60,874 nucleotides of DNA, from NCBI GenBank assembly GCA_964521715.1, contig CAZFSS010000023.1, positions 1-60,874 on the forward strand, in the 5' to 3' direction. This DNA is from DAOVRD01 sp964521715. GTDB taxonomy: Bacteria > Planctomycetota > Brocadiia > SM23-32. Shown here one piece after another: positions 42,801 through 52,019 of this stretch (positions are counted from its first letter, which is position 1; every line of letters begins with the position of its first letter). The notes beneath the pieces were generated by a model. That model did not search any database. It was not told the origin of the DNA and was given only the letters and a program-made list of their open reading frames with translations. The position numbers were made by a program, and so were the translations under genes.

Positions 42801-44351
42801 GTGACATGGCGTGCGATTGCATCGAAGCGCGCGGCGCTGCTCTGGGGCGCGTTGCTGTGGATCTGCCTCGTCTGCGCGCCGTCCGTGTGTCGGGCGGCAG
42901 AAGAAGAGGCGCTGCAGGACGACTGGCACTGCATCTACCTCCAGAGCATGAAGGTCGGCTACGAGCACCAGCGTATCACGCGAGGGGCGGAGGATGGGAG
43001 AGCTACGTTCCGCACGGAGGTGCACGACCAATTCGCCATCGCGCGCGCGGGCATGAAGTTGGAGTTCGCCATTGATACGATCATGAACGAGGACGCCGAG
43101 GGCCGTTTGATCTCATTCCGGCGCGCCATGCGCCAGGGCCCGTTGGCGCAGGCCTCTGAAGGCACCGTGGAAGGCGACGAGTTGGTGCTGACACGCTCTC
43201 AGGGGGCGAACACCGTGACGAGTCGTGTACCGGCTCCGAAGGGCCTCTGTCCGTGGGCGCTTCATCGGCTGACGGACGAGAAGGGCTACGAGCCCGGCAC
43301 GACGTATACCGTCAAGGCTTTTGTGCCTGACTTCCCGGACCGGGACATCGACGTTACAGTGACCGTCGGCCAGGCGGAGCCGGTGCAGGTCTTCGAGGTC
43401 ACGAAGTGGCTGCACCGCATGGACACGAGGCTCAGCATCCTGCCCCAGTTCCCGCTGACGCAATGGGTCGACGGCAGCGGCACGGTGTGGCTGACGCGGG
43501 CCGTGCTCGGGCCGGGTCTGACACTGGAAATGCGCAAGGCCACCGAAGAGATAGCTATTGCGCCGGGCGAGCCCGCGGAGCTGCTCTTGACCACGCTGGT
43601 CCGCACGGACGTGCCGATTGCCCAACCACGGAGCCTCGAGCGACTGCAGGTCCTGCTGCTGCCCGTCGAGGGCGTGACCACCGAACCGGAGGTCCCGGCG
43701 GGCCCATATCAGCAGGTGCAGCGCGTCGGCGGCGGCCTGATGCTGACGGTCACCAGGGCCCATGGGGACCCTGCGAAGACCTACCGCCTGCCGTATGGGG
43801 AAGGGGAGCACGCCGACCTCCTCGGGCCGAACCAATGGTTCGAGACGGAGGATCCCCTCATCGTGCAGATGAGCCGGGATGCAGTGGGCGAGGAGACAGA
43901 TGCCCTGTCCGCCGCGCGCTGCATCGAGCGCTACGTGCATGAGGCCATCACGCAGAAGGACCTGAGCCTGGGGATGGCGACGGCCGCCGAGACGGCCAGG
44001 CAGAAGGCGGGGTACTGCACCGAGCACGCGGTCCTTGCGGCCGCGCTGGCCCGGGCGGCCGGCATCCCCAGCCGCATTGTCGCCGGGATCGTCTACGTGG
44101 GCGAACTGCCCGGCCAGCAGGGCGGCGCCTTCGCCTACCACATGTGGACGGAGGTATACGTGGGGGAGTGGCTCCCGATCGACGCCGCCCTGGCGGGACA
44201 TGACGCGACGCACATCGCGCTGGCGCGCAGCTCGCTGAACGGCCCGAGCGAGCCCCTCGAGATCGCCTCCGCCGTCATCCGTTTCGTCGGCAAGGTCAGG
44301 GCACAGGTCATCGAGGCGCTCGGGCCGGGCGACGCAGCCGCGCACGAATAG
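42801..44351 (+). CDS. Exported transglutaminase-like protein
   Basis: A 516-residue product with a signal peptide (hydrophobic ALLWGALLWICLVCAPSVCRA). The long N-terminal half is beta-rich and not recognised. The C-terminal part is a transglutaminase/papain-like core: KAGYCTEHAVLAAALARAAGIPSR carries the catalytic Cys, FAYHMWTEVYVGEWLPIDAA the His and Asp. Such proteins cleave or cross-link peptides in the periplasm. The GTG at 42801 follows GGGAG; no ATG fits. A UPF0182 gene follows 30 bases downstream and is probably co-transcribed. Confidence 0.82.
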   Translation: MTWRAIASKRAALLWGALLWICLVCAPSVCRAAEEEALQDDWHCIYLQSMKVGYEHQRITRGAEDGRATFRTEVHDQFAIARAGMKLEFAIDTIMNEDAEGRLISFRRAMRQGPLAQASEGTVEGDELVLTRSQGANTVTSRVPAPKGLCPWALHRLTDEKGYEPGTTYTVKAFVPDFPDRDIDVTVTVGQAEPVQVFEVTKWLHRMDTRLSILPQFPLTQWVDGSGTVWLTRAVLGPGLTLEMRKATEEIAIAPGEPAELLLTTLVRTDVPIAQPRSLERLQVLLLPVEGVTTEPEVPAGPYQQVQRVGGGLMLTVTRAHGDPAKTYRLPYGEGEHADLLGPNQWFETEDPLIVQMSRDAVGEETDALSAARCIERYVHEAITQKDLSLGMATAAETARQKAGYCTEHAVLAAALARAAGIPSRIVAGIVYVGELPGQQGGAFAYHMWTEVYVGEWLPIDAALAGHDATHIALARSSLNGPSEPLEIASAVIRFVGKVRAQVIEALGPGDAAAHE

Positions 44352-44381
44352 CGCACGGGACCGTCCGCACGGAGGGACGCC

Positions 44382-47132
44382 GTGAAGAAGAGGAGATTCC
44401 TGGCCGTCGTCATCGTCGCCTGCGGCGTCCTCGCTCTATTCGCCGTGTTCCGCGTCATCTGCGGCATTCTCGCCGATTACTGGTGGTTCCGCTCGGTCGG
44501 CTTTGCATCCGTCTACACGCGCATCCTGTTGACCAAGATCGTGCTCTGGGGGTCGGGGTTCTGTCTGGGATTCGGGGTGACGGCTGCGGGCTTCATGTTC
44601 GCGCGGCGCATTGCCGGCCCGACGCCGGTGATCGCCTATGCCCGCGGGCCGTGGATCTTCCCGCTGCTCGGCATGCGGAAGGTCCTGCTCGCGCTGTGCT
44701 GGGCGGCGGCCGTCCTGGTAGGCCTGATCACGGGCGGCGCAACTGCCACGCTCTGGCACAGCGTGCTCCTCTTCCTGAGCCGCGTCCCCTTCGGCGCCGC
44801 AGATCCCATCTTCCAGAATGACGTGGGGTTCTACGTGTTCGTCTACCCGCTGGCCGTCTACGTGCGCAATATGCTGCAAGTGCTGGCGTGGATCTCGCTG
44901 GCGGGCGCGGCCCTCTATTACCTGGCGACCGGGATGCTGACCGTGACGATGCCCATGCTGCTGCCGCGGCGCGTCTTTTCGCACCTGAGCAGGACGGTGG
45001 GCATCGTATTCCTGCTCTCGGCGGTCGGTTACTTCCTGGATCGGTACGGGCTTCTCTACAGCACGCGGGGCTTCGCGTTCGGCGCGGGTTACACGGACGT
45101 GCATGCGCGTCTGCCCGCGTGCTGGATCATGGCGGCCGTGAGCCTGGCGGTGGCCATCGTGTTCTTTGCGGCCGGGTCGGTCAGCAGGCTCAAGCTGGTC
45201 GCCGGGGCGGCGGCAGTATGGTTCGGCTGCCTTCTGGTCTCTCAGGGCCTGCTGCCGCGTCTGTTGCAGTGGAGCCGGGTGGAGGCCAATGAGCTCCAGC
45301 TCGAGGAGCCGTATATCACGAACACGATCGAGCAGACTCTGAGAGCCTACAAGCTGGACGGCGTCACGGAGGTGCAGTACCCGGTCGCAGAGGAGCTCAG
45401 CTACGAGGCGGTCCTGGCCAATCCCGACACGATCGGCAACGCGCGGCTCTGGGACTGGCGGCCGCTGCGCCAGACCTACAGGCAGATCCAGGAGATACGC
45501 CAGTATTACGAGTTCAGCGACGTGGACGTGGACCGCTACGATCTCGAGCGGGGCTACACGCAGGCCCTGATCTCGCTCCGCGAACTGGACCACGCCCGGT
45601 TGGAAGAGCCGAGCTGGGTGAACCTGCGGCTCCAGTACACGCACGGCTATGGCCTCTGCCTGAGCGCCGCCAATGAGTGCACGGAGAACGGTCTGCCCGT
45701 GCTGATCGTCAAGGACATCCCGCCGAAGGCTCCCCCCGGGCTCGAGCTCGACCGCCCCCAGATCTACTACGGCGAGAAGACCGAGGACTATGTATTCGTC
45801 GACACGAAAGAGAACGAATTCGACTACCCCATGGGGGATGAGAACGTATTCGTGCGCTACGAGGGCAAGGGCGGCGTGGAGGTCGGAAGCGCCTGGCGAA
45901 AGCTGGTGTTCGCCTACTACTTCCACGACGTGATGATACTGCTGAGCGACGACCTCGTATCAGGCAGCCGTGTGATGTACCACCGGCTGATCGGCGACCG
46001 CGTCCGGCGCGTGGCGCCCTACTTGATGCTGGATGGCGATCCGTACGCGGTCGTCAGCGGGGGCCGCGTCTACTGGATTCAGGACGCCTACACGACCAGC
46101 CGATTCTACCCCTACAGCGAACCGAGCCGCCCGGGCGCGTTCAACTACATCCGCAACTCGGTGAAGGCCGTCGTCGACGCTTACGACGGCGGCATCACGT
46201 TCTACGTGGCCGATGAGGATGACCCGCTCATCCGGGCGAGTCAGTCCGCTTTCCCGGGGGTCTATGTGCCCATGTCGGAGATGCCGGAGGGGCTGCGGGC
46301 CCACATCCGCTACCCGGAGGCCATGTTCAACATCCAGGCCGCCAAGCTCGCTGCGTTCCACATGCGCAACCCGCAGGTCTTCTACAACAAGGAGGACGTG
46401 TGGGACGTCCCGTCCGAGAGCTACGGCGGTCAGCAGGTGCGGATGGAGAGCTACTACATCGTCATGCGCCTGCCGGAGAGCGACCGGGCCGAGTTCATCA
46501 TCATGCTGCCCTTCACGCCGAAGGGCAGGGCCAACATGATCGCCTGGCTGGCCGGCCGCTGCGACGGAGAGCACTATGGACAGTTGGCCGTCTACAGGTT
46601 TCCCAAAGGCAAGATCGTCTACGGTCCGAGCCAGGTGGAGGGCTACATCGACCAGGATCCGGAGATCTCCCAGCAGCTCACCCTCTGGGGCCAGCACGGC
46701 AGCAACGTGATCCGGGGCAACCTGCTGGTCATCCCCATAGCGGGGAGCATTCTGTACGTGGAGCCGCTCTACATCCGCGCCGAGGCGGACGCGGTTCCCC
46801 AGCTCAAGCGCGTGATCACGGGCTTCGGCGAACGCGTCGCGATGGCGCCGACGCTCGCGGCGTCGCTGGAGAAGCTGCTGGCCGGCCGCGAGCCGGCGTC
46901 CGCGGGGCCGACCCCCGAAGAGGCCGCCCCCGCGCCGCTGCGCGTGGACCGAAGCCTCCAGCTCCTGCTGGAAGAGGCGCTGGGTCACTATGAGAAGGCG
47001 CAGGAAGCGCTCCGCAAGCCGGACTGGCCGGAATACGGCGAGCAGATCAGGCAGATGAAAGCGAAGCTCGAGGAGCTCCGGGCCAGGTTGTCGCCGCAGC
47101 AACCGCCCGCGGGCAACGCGCCGGCGGGCTAA
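44382..47132 (+). CDS. UPF0182 family membrane protein
   Basis: A 916-residue member of UPF0182 (COG1615). About seven helices occupy residues 1-290, with DYWWFRSVGFASVYTRIL in the first loop. A large extracytoplasmic domain follows, including EPYITNTIEQTLRAYKLDG, VNLRLQYTHGYG and YFHDVMILLSDD. A Pro/Ala-rich linker and a C-terminal helical tail (HYEKAQEALRKPDWPEYGEQ) end the protein. The molecular function of the family is unknown. It follows the transglutaminase gene closely and converges on TVP38 with a 4-base overlap. Confidence 0.9.
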   Translation: MKKRRFLAVVIVACGVLALFAVFRVICGILADYWWFRSVGFASVYTRILLTKIVLWGSGFCLGFGVTAAGFMFARRIAGPTPVIAYARGPWIFPLLGMRKVLLALCWAAAVLVGLITGGATATLWHSVLLFLSRVPFGAADPIFQNDVGFYVFVYPLAVYVRNMLQVLAWISLAGAALYYLATGMLTVTMPMLLPRRVFSHLSRTVGIVFLLSAVGYFLDRYGLLYSTRGFAFGAGYTDVHARLPACWIMAAVSLAVAIVFFAAGSVSRLKLVAGAAAVWFGCLLVSQGLLPRLLQWSRVEANELQLEEPYITNTIEQTLRAYKLDGVTEVQYPVAEELSYEAVLANPDTIGNARLWDWRPLRQTYRQIQEIRQYYEFSDVDVDRYDLERGYTQALISLRELDHARLEEPSWVNLRLQYTHGYGLCLSAANECTENGLPVLIVKDIPPKAPPGLELDRPQIYYGEKTEDYVFVDTKENEFDYPMGDENVFVRYEGKGGVEVGSAWRKLVFAYYFHDVMILLSDDLVSGSRVMYHRLIGDRVRRVAPYLMLDGDPYAVVSGGRVYWIQDAYTTSRFYPYSEPSRPGAFNYIRNSVKAVVDAYDGGITFYVADEDDPLIRASQSAFPGVYVPMSEMPEGLRAHIRYPEAMFNIQAAKLAAFHMRNPQVFYNKEDVWDVPSESYGGQQVRMESYYIVMRLPESDRAEFIIMLPFTPKGRANMIAWLAGRCDGEHYGQLAVYRFPKGKIVYGPSQVEGYIDQDPEISQQLTLWGQHGSNVIRGNLLVIPIAGSILYVEPLYIRAEADAVPQLKRVITGFGERVAMAPTLAASLEKLLAGREPASAGPTPEEAAPAPLRVDRSLQLLLEEALGHYEKAQEALRKPDWPEYGEQIRQMKAKLEELRARLSPQQPPAGNAPAG

Positions 47133-47896
47133 CGCGGCGGCGTTGCCTCGTCCGTCCCCCCGGCCTCTGAGCCGCCCGAAACGCGCATGGCCGCACGCAG
47201 CCGAAGGAAAGTCCAGGCGACAAGCGCGAGGATCACCAGAAGCGTCACGCCCAGCAGGACCAGCAGCGCCCATGGCACGCGCCCCGTGGCCAGCGTCTCG
47301 ACTACGATGTTCATCCCCACGACGACCACGATCGCCCACGGCAGCATCCCCAACCACGACCAGAGCAGGTATGTGCCGAACGGTATTCCGGTCAGCCCGA
47401 AGGCGTAGTTCTGGACCGTGAAAGGCACGAGCGGGAAAAGCCGCATCAGGGCCACGAAGACGGCTCCGTGCTCTCTCACCAGGCGATCGAGGGATCTGAA
47501 CACGGGCTTCCGGGCGAGCCATCTGGCCACCGCGTCTCGGGCGACGTAACGGCTGATGAGGAAGGCCGTTGCGGCGCCGAGGGTCTTGCCCGCGCTGACG
47601 CAGATGATCCCGGTTACAGTGCCAAAGATCACCCCGGCAGCGGCGGAGATGGCCGTCCCCTGGATCATCGCCACGGCCGCCCCCGCCCGGAGCATGACGA
47701 AGGCGACCGGCCCCAAGGGCCCCAGGCGCTGCATCCAGGCGCGTATGTTCGTGAGCTTCTCGCCGAGATCGCAGCGCCGACCCACGTACCAGAGCAGCAC
47801 AATGGCGACGACCAGGACGACCGGCCGCCACCACCAGCCGCGCGGAACCGCACGGGACCGATCTTCAGCCTGTCCGGAACTGTTCTGTGTGCTCAT
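47129..47896 (-). CDS. TVP38/TMEM64 family membrane protein
   Basis: A 255-residue DedA/TVP38-type protein with about six helices. The conserved core FGTVTGIICVSAGKTLGAATAFLISRYVARD and the motif RLFPLVPFTVQNYAFGLTGIPFGTYL match the VTT (SNARE-associated) domain. Members scramble or transport lipids or carriers in the inner membrane. The C-terminus is charged and cytoplasmic. A promoter candidate lies upstream at 47928-47957. Confidence 0.9.
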   Translation of the reverse strand: MSTQNSSGQAEDRSRAVPRGWWWRPVVLVVAIVLLWYVGRRCDLGEKLTNIRAWMQRLGPLGPVAFVMLRAGAAVAMIQGTAISAAAGVIFGTVTGIICVSAGKTLGAATAFLISRYVARDAVARWLARKPVFRSLDRLVREHGAVFVALMRLFPLVPFTVQNYAFGLTGIPFGTYLLWSWLGMLPWAIVVVVGMNIVVETLATGRVPWALLVLLGVTLLVILALVAWTFLRLRAAMRVSGGSEAGGTDEATPPR

Positions 47897-47927
47897 CCCC
47901 GGCTCGTCCGATGCATTGCCGCGCCCG

Positions 47928-47957
47928 TACTTACCTCTGAGTATGCCCGTGTGTCAA
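47928..47957 (-). promoter_or_regulatory. Promoter of the TVP38 gene
   Basis: On the minus strand a perfect TTGACA (47952-47957) is followed after 18 bases by TAAGTA (47928-47933), about 32 bases before the start codon. Confidence 0.45.
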
Positions 47958-48051
47958 ACGAGCTTGGGGGCCGAGGGCCTGGCGACGGGGCCCCTCCCGC
48001 GCCGGCCCAAGGAGACGGTGCCGTTCTGGCCGCAGCGCCTGCCCCGCTCTC

Positions 48052-48080
48052 TTGACAGGCGCGCGCTCGCACCCTAACCT
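48052..48080 (+). promoter_or_regulatory. Promoter of the D-apiose cluster
   Basis: A perfect TTGACA is followed after 17 bases by TAACCT. Transcription would start near 48087, upstream of both candidate starts of the first gene. The four genes downstream have gaps of under 45 bases, so one transcript is likely. Confidence 0.5.
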
Positions 48081-48097
48081 GAGGTGGTTCCCGCGGG

Positions 48098-50086
48098 GTG
48101 CTCACACCGGACAGCGTCATGGGCGAACTCAGCGTGCACGTGTTGCGTCGTGGTTCCGCGGATCCGCCTCCTGAGGGCAGGCCCCTGCGGGCCGGGCCCC
48201 TGTCGCTTCTCTACGAGCCGGGCGGCCTGCGGTACATCAGCCTGGGCGACCGGGAGGTCATCAGGCGCGTATACTTCGCCGTCCGCGACCGCAACTGGCG
48301 GACCGCGCCGACGGTCCTGTCCGGACTCCAGCTTGACGCCGGCGAGGATTCGTTCCACATAGCCTTTAACGCGGACAGCAGGCTGGGCGACATCCGCTTC
48401 GCGTGGGCGGGCGCCATCGCGGGCGAGCCGGACGGAACGATCACCTTCAGCGCCGACGGGCGGGCTGAGTCGTCGTTCCTGAGCAACCGCATCGGCTTCT
48501 GCGTGTTGCACCCCGTCGCGGAGTGCGCAGGGCGGCTCTGCCGGATCGAACACGTCGACGGCACGGTCACCGAAGGGACGTTTCCCCACCACGTCGAACC
48601 GCGCCAGCCCTTCCTCGACGTGCGCGCCATCTCTCACGAGGTGCAGCCGTCCGTCCGGGCCGAGGTCCGCCTCGAGGGCGATGCGTTCGAGACCGAGGAT
48701 CAGCGGAACTGGACGGACGCTTCCTATAAGACCTACTCGCGCCCGCTCAGGCTGCCCTTCCCGTTCCGGGTTGCGCAAGGCGACCGCGTCTGTCAGTCCG
48801 TCGGGCTGTCGCTGAAGGCCGCCGCCCTCCGGGCCGCCCGCCGGGTCGTGGGCCCGGGAGCGGATGGGCGCGTTGTCCTGACAGTCGGGAAGGAAGCCGG
48901 AGGCCCGCTGCCGCGGCTCGGCCTGGGAGTGGCGAGCCACGGCGAGCCGCTTCGGGAAGAAGAGGCGGCCCTGCTGCGTGAACTGCGTCTCTGCCACCTG
49001 CGTGTCGATCTCGACCTCGGCCGGCCCGGGTGTGAGGCCGCCCTCCGCGAGGCGTCGAGACAGGCCGGTGCGCTGGGCACGGCCCTGGAGGCCGCCCTGT
49101 TCCTAGCCGACGCACCCGCGGAGGAGCTGGAGGCGCTCGCGGCGCTTGTCGCGGACATCGGCGCGCCGGTCTGCACGTGGCTGGTCTTCCCCCGCGCGGG
49201 CCCGGCCAGCACGGCAGCCCTGGTGCAGGCCGCCCGCGGCTCCCTGTCCGGCCACAACCCGGACGCCAAGTTCGGAGGGGGGACGAACGGCAACTTCGCC
49301 GAGCTGAACCGCAACCGCCCGGCGTTCAACGCCTTCGACGTGGTCAGCTACTCGCTCAATCCGCAGGTTCATGCGTTCGACGACGTCTCTCTCGTCGAGT
49401 CGCTGGACGGGCAGAGGTGGACGATCGAGAGCGCCCGGGGGTTCCTCGGCGACAGGCCCCTCGCCATCAGCCCGGTCACGCTCCGGCCGCGCCTCAATCC
49501 CGCCGCGACGGCGCTTGAACGTGAGGCCCCGGAGGGACTGCCGGCGCAGGTGGATCCGCGCCAGATGTCGCTGTTCGGCGCCGCGTGGACTGCGGGCAGC
49601 CTGAAGCGTGCATTCGAAGGCCGACTCTACAGCGCCACTTACTACGAGACGACCGGTTGGCGCGGGGTGATGGAGACTCAGTCCGGCTCGCCGATGCCGG
49701 GCCGGTTCCCCTCGCTGCCCGGCTCGGTGTTCCCGCTCTACCACGTGTTCGCCGAGGTGGCTGAGTTCCGCGGCGGCGTCTTCCGGCCGCTCACGTCCAG
49801 CCACCCGCTGCTTGTTGACGGCCTGGCGATGCAGAAGGATGGTAGAACGCGTATGCTCGTCGCCAATCTGAGCGCCGAGCCGCAGAGGGTTATGGCCGCC
49901 AACCTGAGCGGGCAGGCAACCGTCAGGCTTCTGGACGAGACGAATGCGGAAGCGGCCATGCGCCATCCGTGGCAGTATCGGTCCGACGCAGGCAAGGGCG
50001 TGCAGACAGGCTGTGGCGCTCTCGAGCTGAACCTCCTGCCATACGCCGTCGCCTGCGTGGACGTAGCTGAGGAGCAAGGGCCATGA
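48098..50086 (+). CDS. apnL: D-apionate lactonase-like protein
   Basis: A 662-residue three-part protein: an N-terminal beta domain with GDREVIRRVYFAVRDRNW and EDQRNWTDASYKTYSRPL, a central TIM barrel (about 290-520) and a C-terminal beta domain. The NWTDASYKTY segment is the hallmark I recall for D-apionate lactonase (ApnL), which opens D-apionolactone to D-apionate. The three genes after it encode proteins fitting the remaining steps, which strengthens the call. The GTG at 48098 has GAGGTGG upstream; an ATG at 48119 fits the predicted transcript start better and is a real alternative. It overlaps the next gene by 4 bases. Confidence 0.72.
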   Translation: MLTPDSVMGELSVHVLRRGSADPPPEGRPLRAGPLSLLYEPGGLRYISLGDREVIRRVYFAVRDRNWRTAPTVLSGLQLDAGEDSFHIAFNADSRLGDIRFAWAGAIAGEPDGTITFSADGRAESSFLSNRIGFCVLHPVAECAGRLCRIEHVDGTVTEGTFPHHVEPRQPFLDVRAISHEVQPSVRAEVRLEGDAFETEDQRNWTDASYKTYSRPLRLPFPFRVAQGDRVCQSVGLSLKAAALRAARRVVGPGADGRVVLTVGKEAGGPLPRLGLGVASHGEPLREEEAALLRELRLCHLRVDLDLGRPGCEAALREASRQAGALGTALEAALFLADAPAEELEALAALVADIGAPVCTWLVFPRAGPASTAALVQAARGSLSGHNPDAKFGGGTNGNFAELNRNRPAFNAFDVVSYSLNPQVHAFDDVSLVESLDGQRWTIESARGFLGDRPLAISPVTLRPRLNPAATALEREAPEGLPAQVDPRQMSLFGAAWTAGSLKRAFEGRLYSATYYETTGWRGVMETQSGSPMPGRFPSLPGSVFPLYHVFAEVAEFRGGVFRPLTSSHPLLVDGLAMQKDGRTRMLVANLSAEPQRVMAANLSGQATVRLLDETNAEAAMRHPWQYRSDAGKGVQTGCGALELNLLPYAVACVDVAEEQGP

Positions 50087-51102
50087 CTGAGGCACGCTTC
50101 GCCATCTTTGGGACGGGGTTCTGGTCCCGCTTCCAGCTCTTGGGCTGGATGGAGCTGGACGGCGTGGAGTGCGTGGCCCTCTACAACCGGACTCGCTCGA
50201 AAGCCGAAGCCCTCGCCGACGAGTTCGGGATCCCCAACGTCTACGACGACCCCGAGGGACTCCTTGACAACGAGAAGGTTGACTTCATCGACGTGATAAC
50301 CGACGTGAGCGCGCACGAGGAGTTCGTACTGATGGCGGCGGAGCACCGGGTGCCGGTCATCTGTCAAAAGCCGATGGCGCCCACGCTGGAAGCTGCCGAG
50401 CGGATGGTCCGCGCCTGCCGGCAGGCGGACGTGCCCCTCTTCGTCCACGAGAACTGGCGGTGGCAGCGGCCCATCCGCGAGTTCAAGAAGGCCCTGGACA
50501 CTGCCCAGGTCGGCCGGCCCTTCCGCGCCAGGATCGATTACCTGAGCAGCCTGACCGTCTGGGACCAGCAACCCGCCCTAAAGGAGGCCAAGGAGTTCAT
50601 CATTGCCGACATGGGAAGCCATATCCTCGACGTGGCGCGCTTTCTGTTCGGAGAAGCCGAGACCGTGTACTGCCAGACGGACCACGTGCACGCGGAGCTG
50701 ATGGGCGAAGACGTGGCCAGCGTGATGATGCGCATGGGTCGGAACACCAGCGTCACCTGCAACCTATGCTATGCCGGCCTGACCGAACGTGAGCGCCCTT
50801 CGCAGACCTGCGTCTTCGTCGAAGCTGAGGCCGGTTCTCTCGAGCTGGCGCCTGATTACTGGATTCGTGTGACCACTGTGGACGGGACGTTCTCGCGGCG
50901 CTGCCCGCCGCCCGTCTACCCGTGGGCCGAGCCGTTCCGGCAGGTCGTCCAGGCCAGCATCGTCTCGTGCAACGCGAACCTTCTTCAGGGGCTGACAGGC
51001 ACCGGCGCGGCCGAGACGACCGGCGAAGACAATCTGAGAACGTCGCGCCTCGTCCACGCCGCGTACGAATCGGCCCGAACGGGGAAGGTCGTCGAGTTCT
51101 GA
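50083..51102 (+). CDS. Gfo/Idh/MocA oxidoreductase, probable D-apiose dehydrogenase
   Basis: A 339-residue NAD(P)-dependent oxidoreductase with the N-terminal RFAIFGTGFWSRFQL Rossmann motif, the family lysine in ICQKPMAPTL, and FVHENWRWQRPIREFKKAL leading the second domain. IADMGSHILDVARFLFG carries the usual catalytic-site His. D-apiose dehydrogenase (ApsD) belongs to this family and makes apionolactone, the substrate of the adjacent ApnL. The ATG overlaps the apnL stop as ATGA and has GGAGCAAGGG upstream. The substrate is inferred from context, not from residues. Confidence 0.75.
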   Translation: MTEARFAIFGTGFWSRFQLLGWMELDGVECVALYNRTRSKAEALADEFGIPNVYDDPEGLLDNEKVDFIDVITDVSAHEEFVLMAAEHRVPVICQKPMAPTLEAAERMVRACRQADVPLFVHENWRWQRPIREFKKALDTAQVGRPFRARIDYLSSLTVWDQQPALKEAKEFIIADMGSHILDVARFLFGEAETVYCQTDHVHAELMGEDVASVMMRMGRNTSVTCNLCYAGLTERERPSQTCVFVEAEAGSLELAPDYWIRVTTVDGTFSRRCPPPVYPWAEPFRQVVQASIVSCNANLLQGLTGTGAAETTGEDNLRTSRLVHAAYESARTGKVVEF

Positions 51103-51142
51103 GCACGCACGTTCGCCGCACTTCGTGGACTGAGGGAGCGAA

Positions 51143-51985
51143 ATGACGACAACAATTGCGCTATTCGGCGCAGCCGGCAAGATGGGGACGCGCATCGCCC
51201 AGAGACTGAGCGAAGAGCCCGGCTACCGCTTGCTTTACGTTGAGGCCGGGGCAGCAGGCGTAGCGCGCCTTCGCGAAAAGGGCCTGAACCCGACGCCCGC
51301 CAAGGTGGCCGCGCGCGAAGCGGACGCCGTCATCCTCGCGATACCCGACACGGCCATCGGCAGGGCGGCGGCGCAGATCGTTCCGGCGCTCAAGAGCGGG
51401 GCCATGCTCATCTGCCTGGACCCCGCCGCGCCCCATGCAGGCCGTCTGCCCAAGCGGGACGACGTGACCTACTTCGTCACGCACCCGTGCCATCCGCCCG
51501 TCATTAACGACGAGACCGAGCCGGAGGCCCGCGCGGACTGCTTCGGCGGCAAGGCCGGGCAGCACGTCGTCTGCGCCCTCATGCAGGGCCCGGAGGCCGA
51601 CTTCGACAGGGGTGAGCGCATCGTCCGCTCCATGTTCGCCCCCGTGATGAACGTGCACCGCATCACCGTCGAGCAGATGGCCATCCTCGAGCCGGCGCTC
51701 GCGGAGACGCTCGTGCTCACCTTCATGTTCGCGATCCGGGAGGCGCTGGACGAGGCCGTCCGGCGGGGCGTGCCTGCCGAGGCCGCGCGCGACTTCCTGC
51801 TCGGCCACATCCATGTGGACATCGGCATCCTGTTTGGATTCCTGGACGCCCAGGTCTCCGACGGCGCGAAGCTGGCCGCCACGCGCGGGATGGAGCGGCT
51901 GCTCAGGCCGGACTGGAAGGACATCTTCGAGCCCGAAGACGTCCTTGCGCAGGTCACGTCCATCGTCGACGGCGGCTCGGAGTAA
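51143..51985 (+). CDS. apnO: D-apionate oxidoisomerase-like dehydrogenase
   Basis: A 280-residue protein with an N-terminal NAD-binding domain (IALFGAAGKMGTRIAQRL, ADAVILAIPDTAIG) and a helical phosphogluconate-dehydrogenase-like C-terminal domain (AILEPALAETLVLTFMFAIREALDEAV). The HPCHPPVINDE loop is distinctive. This architecture is that of D-apionate oxidoisomerase (ApnO), which turns D-apionate into 3-oxo-isoapionate. GAGGGAG precedes the ATG. It lies between the dehydrogenase and the decarboxylase-like gene, the order expected for the pathway. Confidence 0.72.
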   Translation: MTTTIALFGAAGKMGTRIAQRLSEEPGYRLLYVEAGAAGVARLREKGLNPTPAKVAAREADAVILAIPDTAIGRAAAQIVPALKSGAMLICLDPAAPHAGRLPKRDDVTYFVTHPCHPPVINDETEPEARADCFGGKAGQHVVCALMQGPEADFDRGERIVRSMFAPVMNVHRITVEQMAILEPALAETLVLTFMFAIREALDEAVRRGVPAEAARDFLLGHIHVDIGILFGFLDAQVSDGAKLAATRGMERLLRPDWKDIFEPEDVLAQVTSIVDGGSE

Positions 51986-52019
51986 AGCACCGGGCGCGGT
52001 ACGTGTCTGGGAGGCGGCT

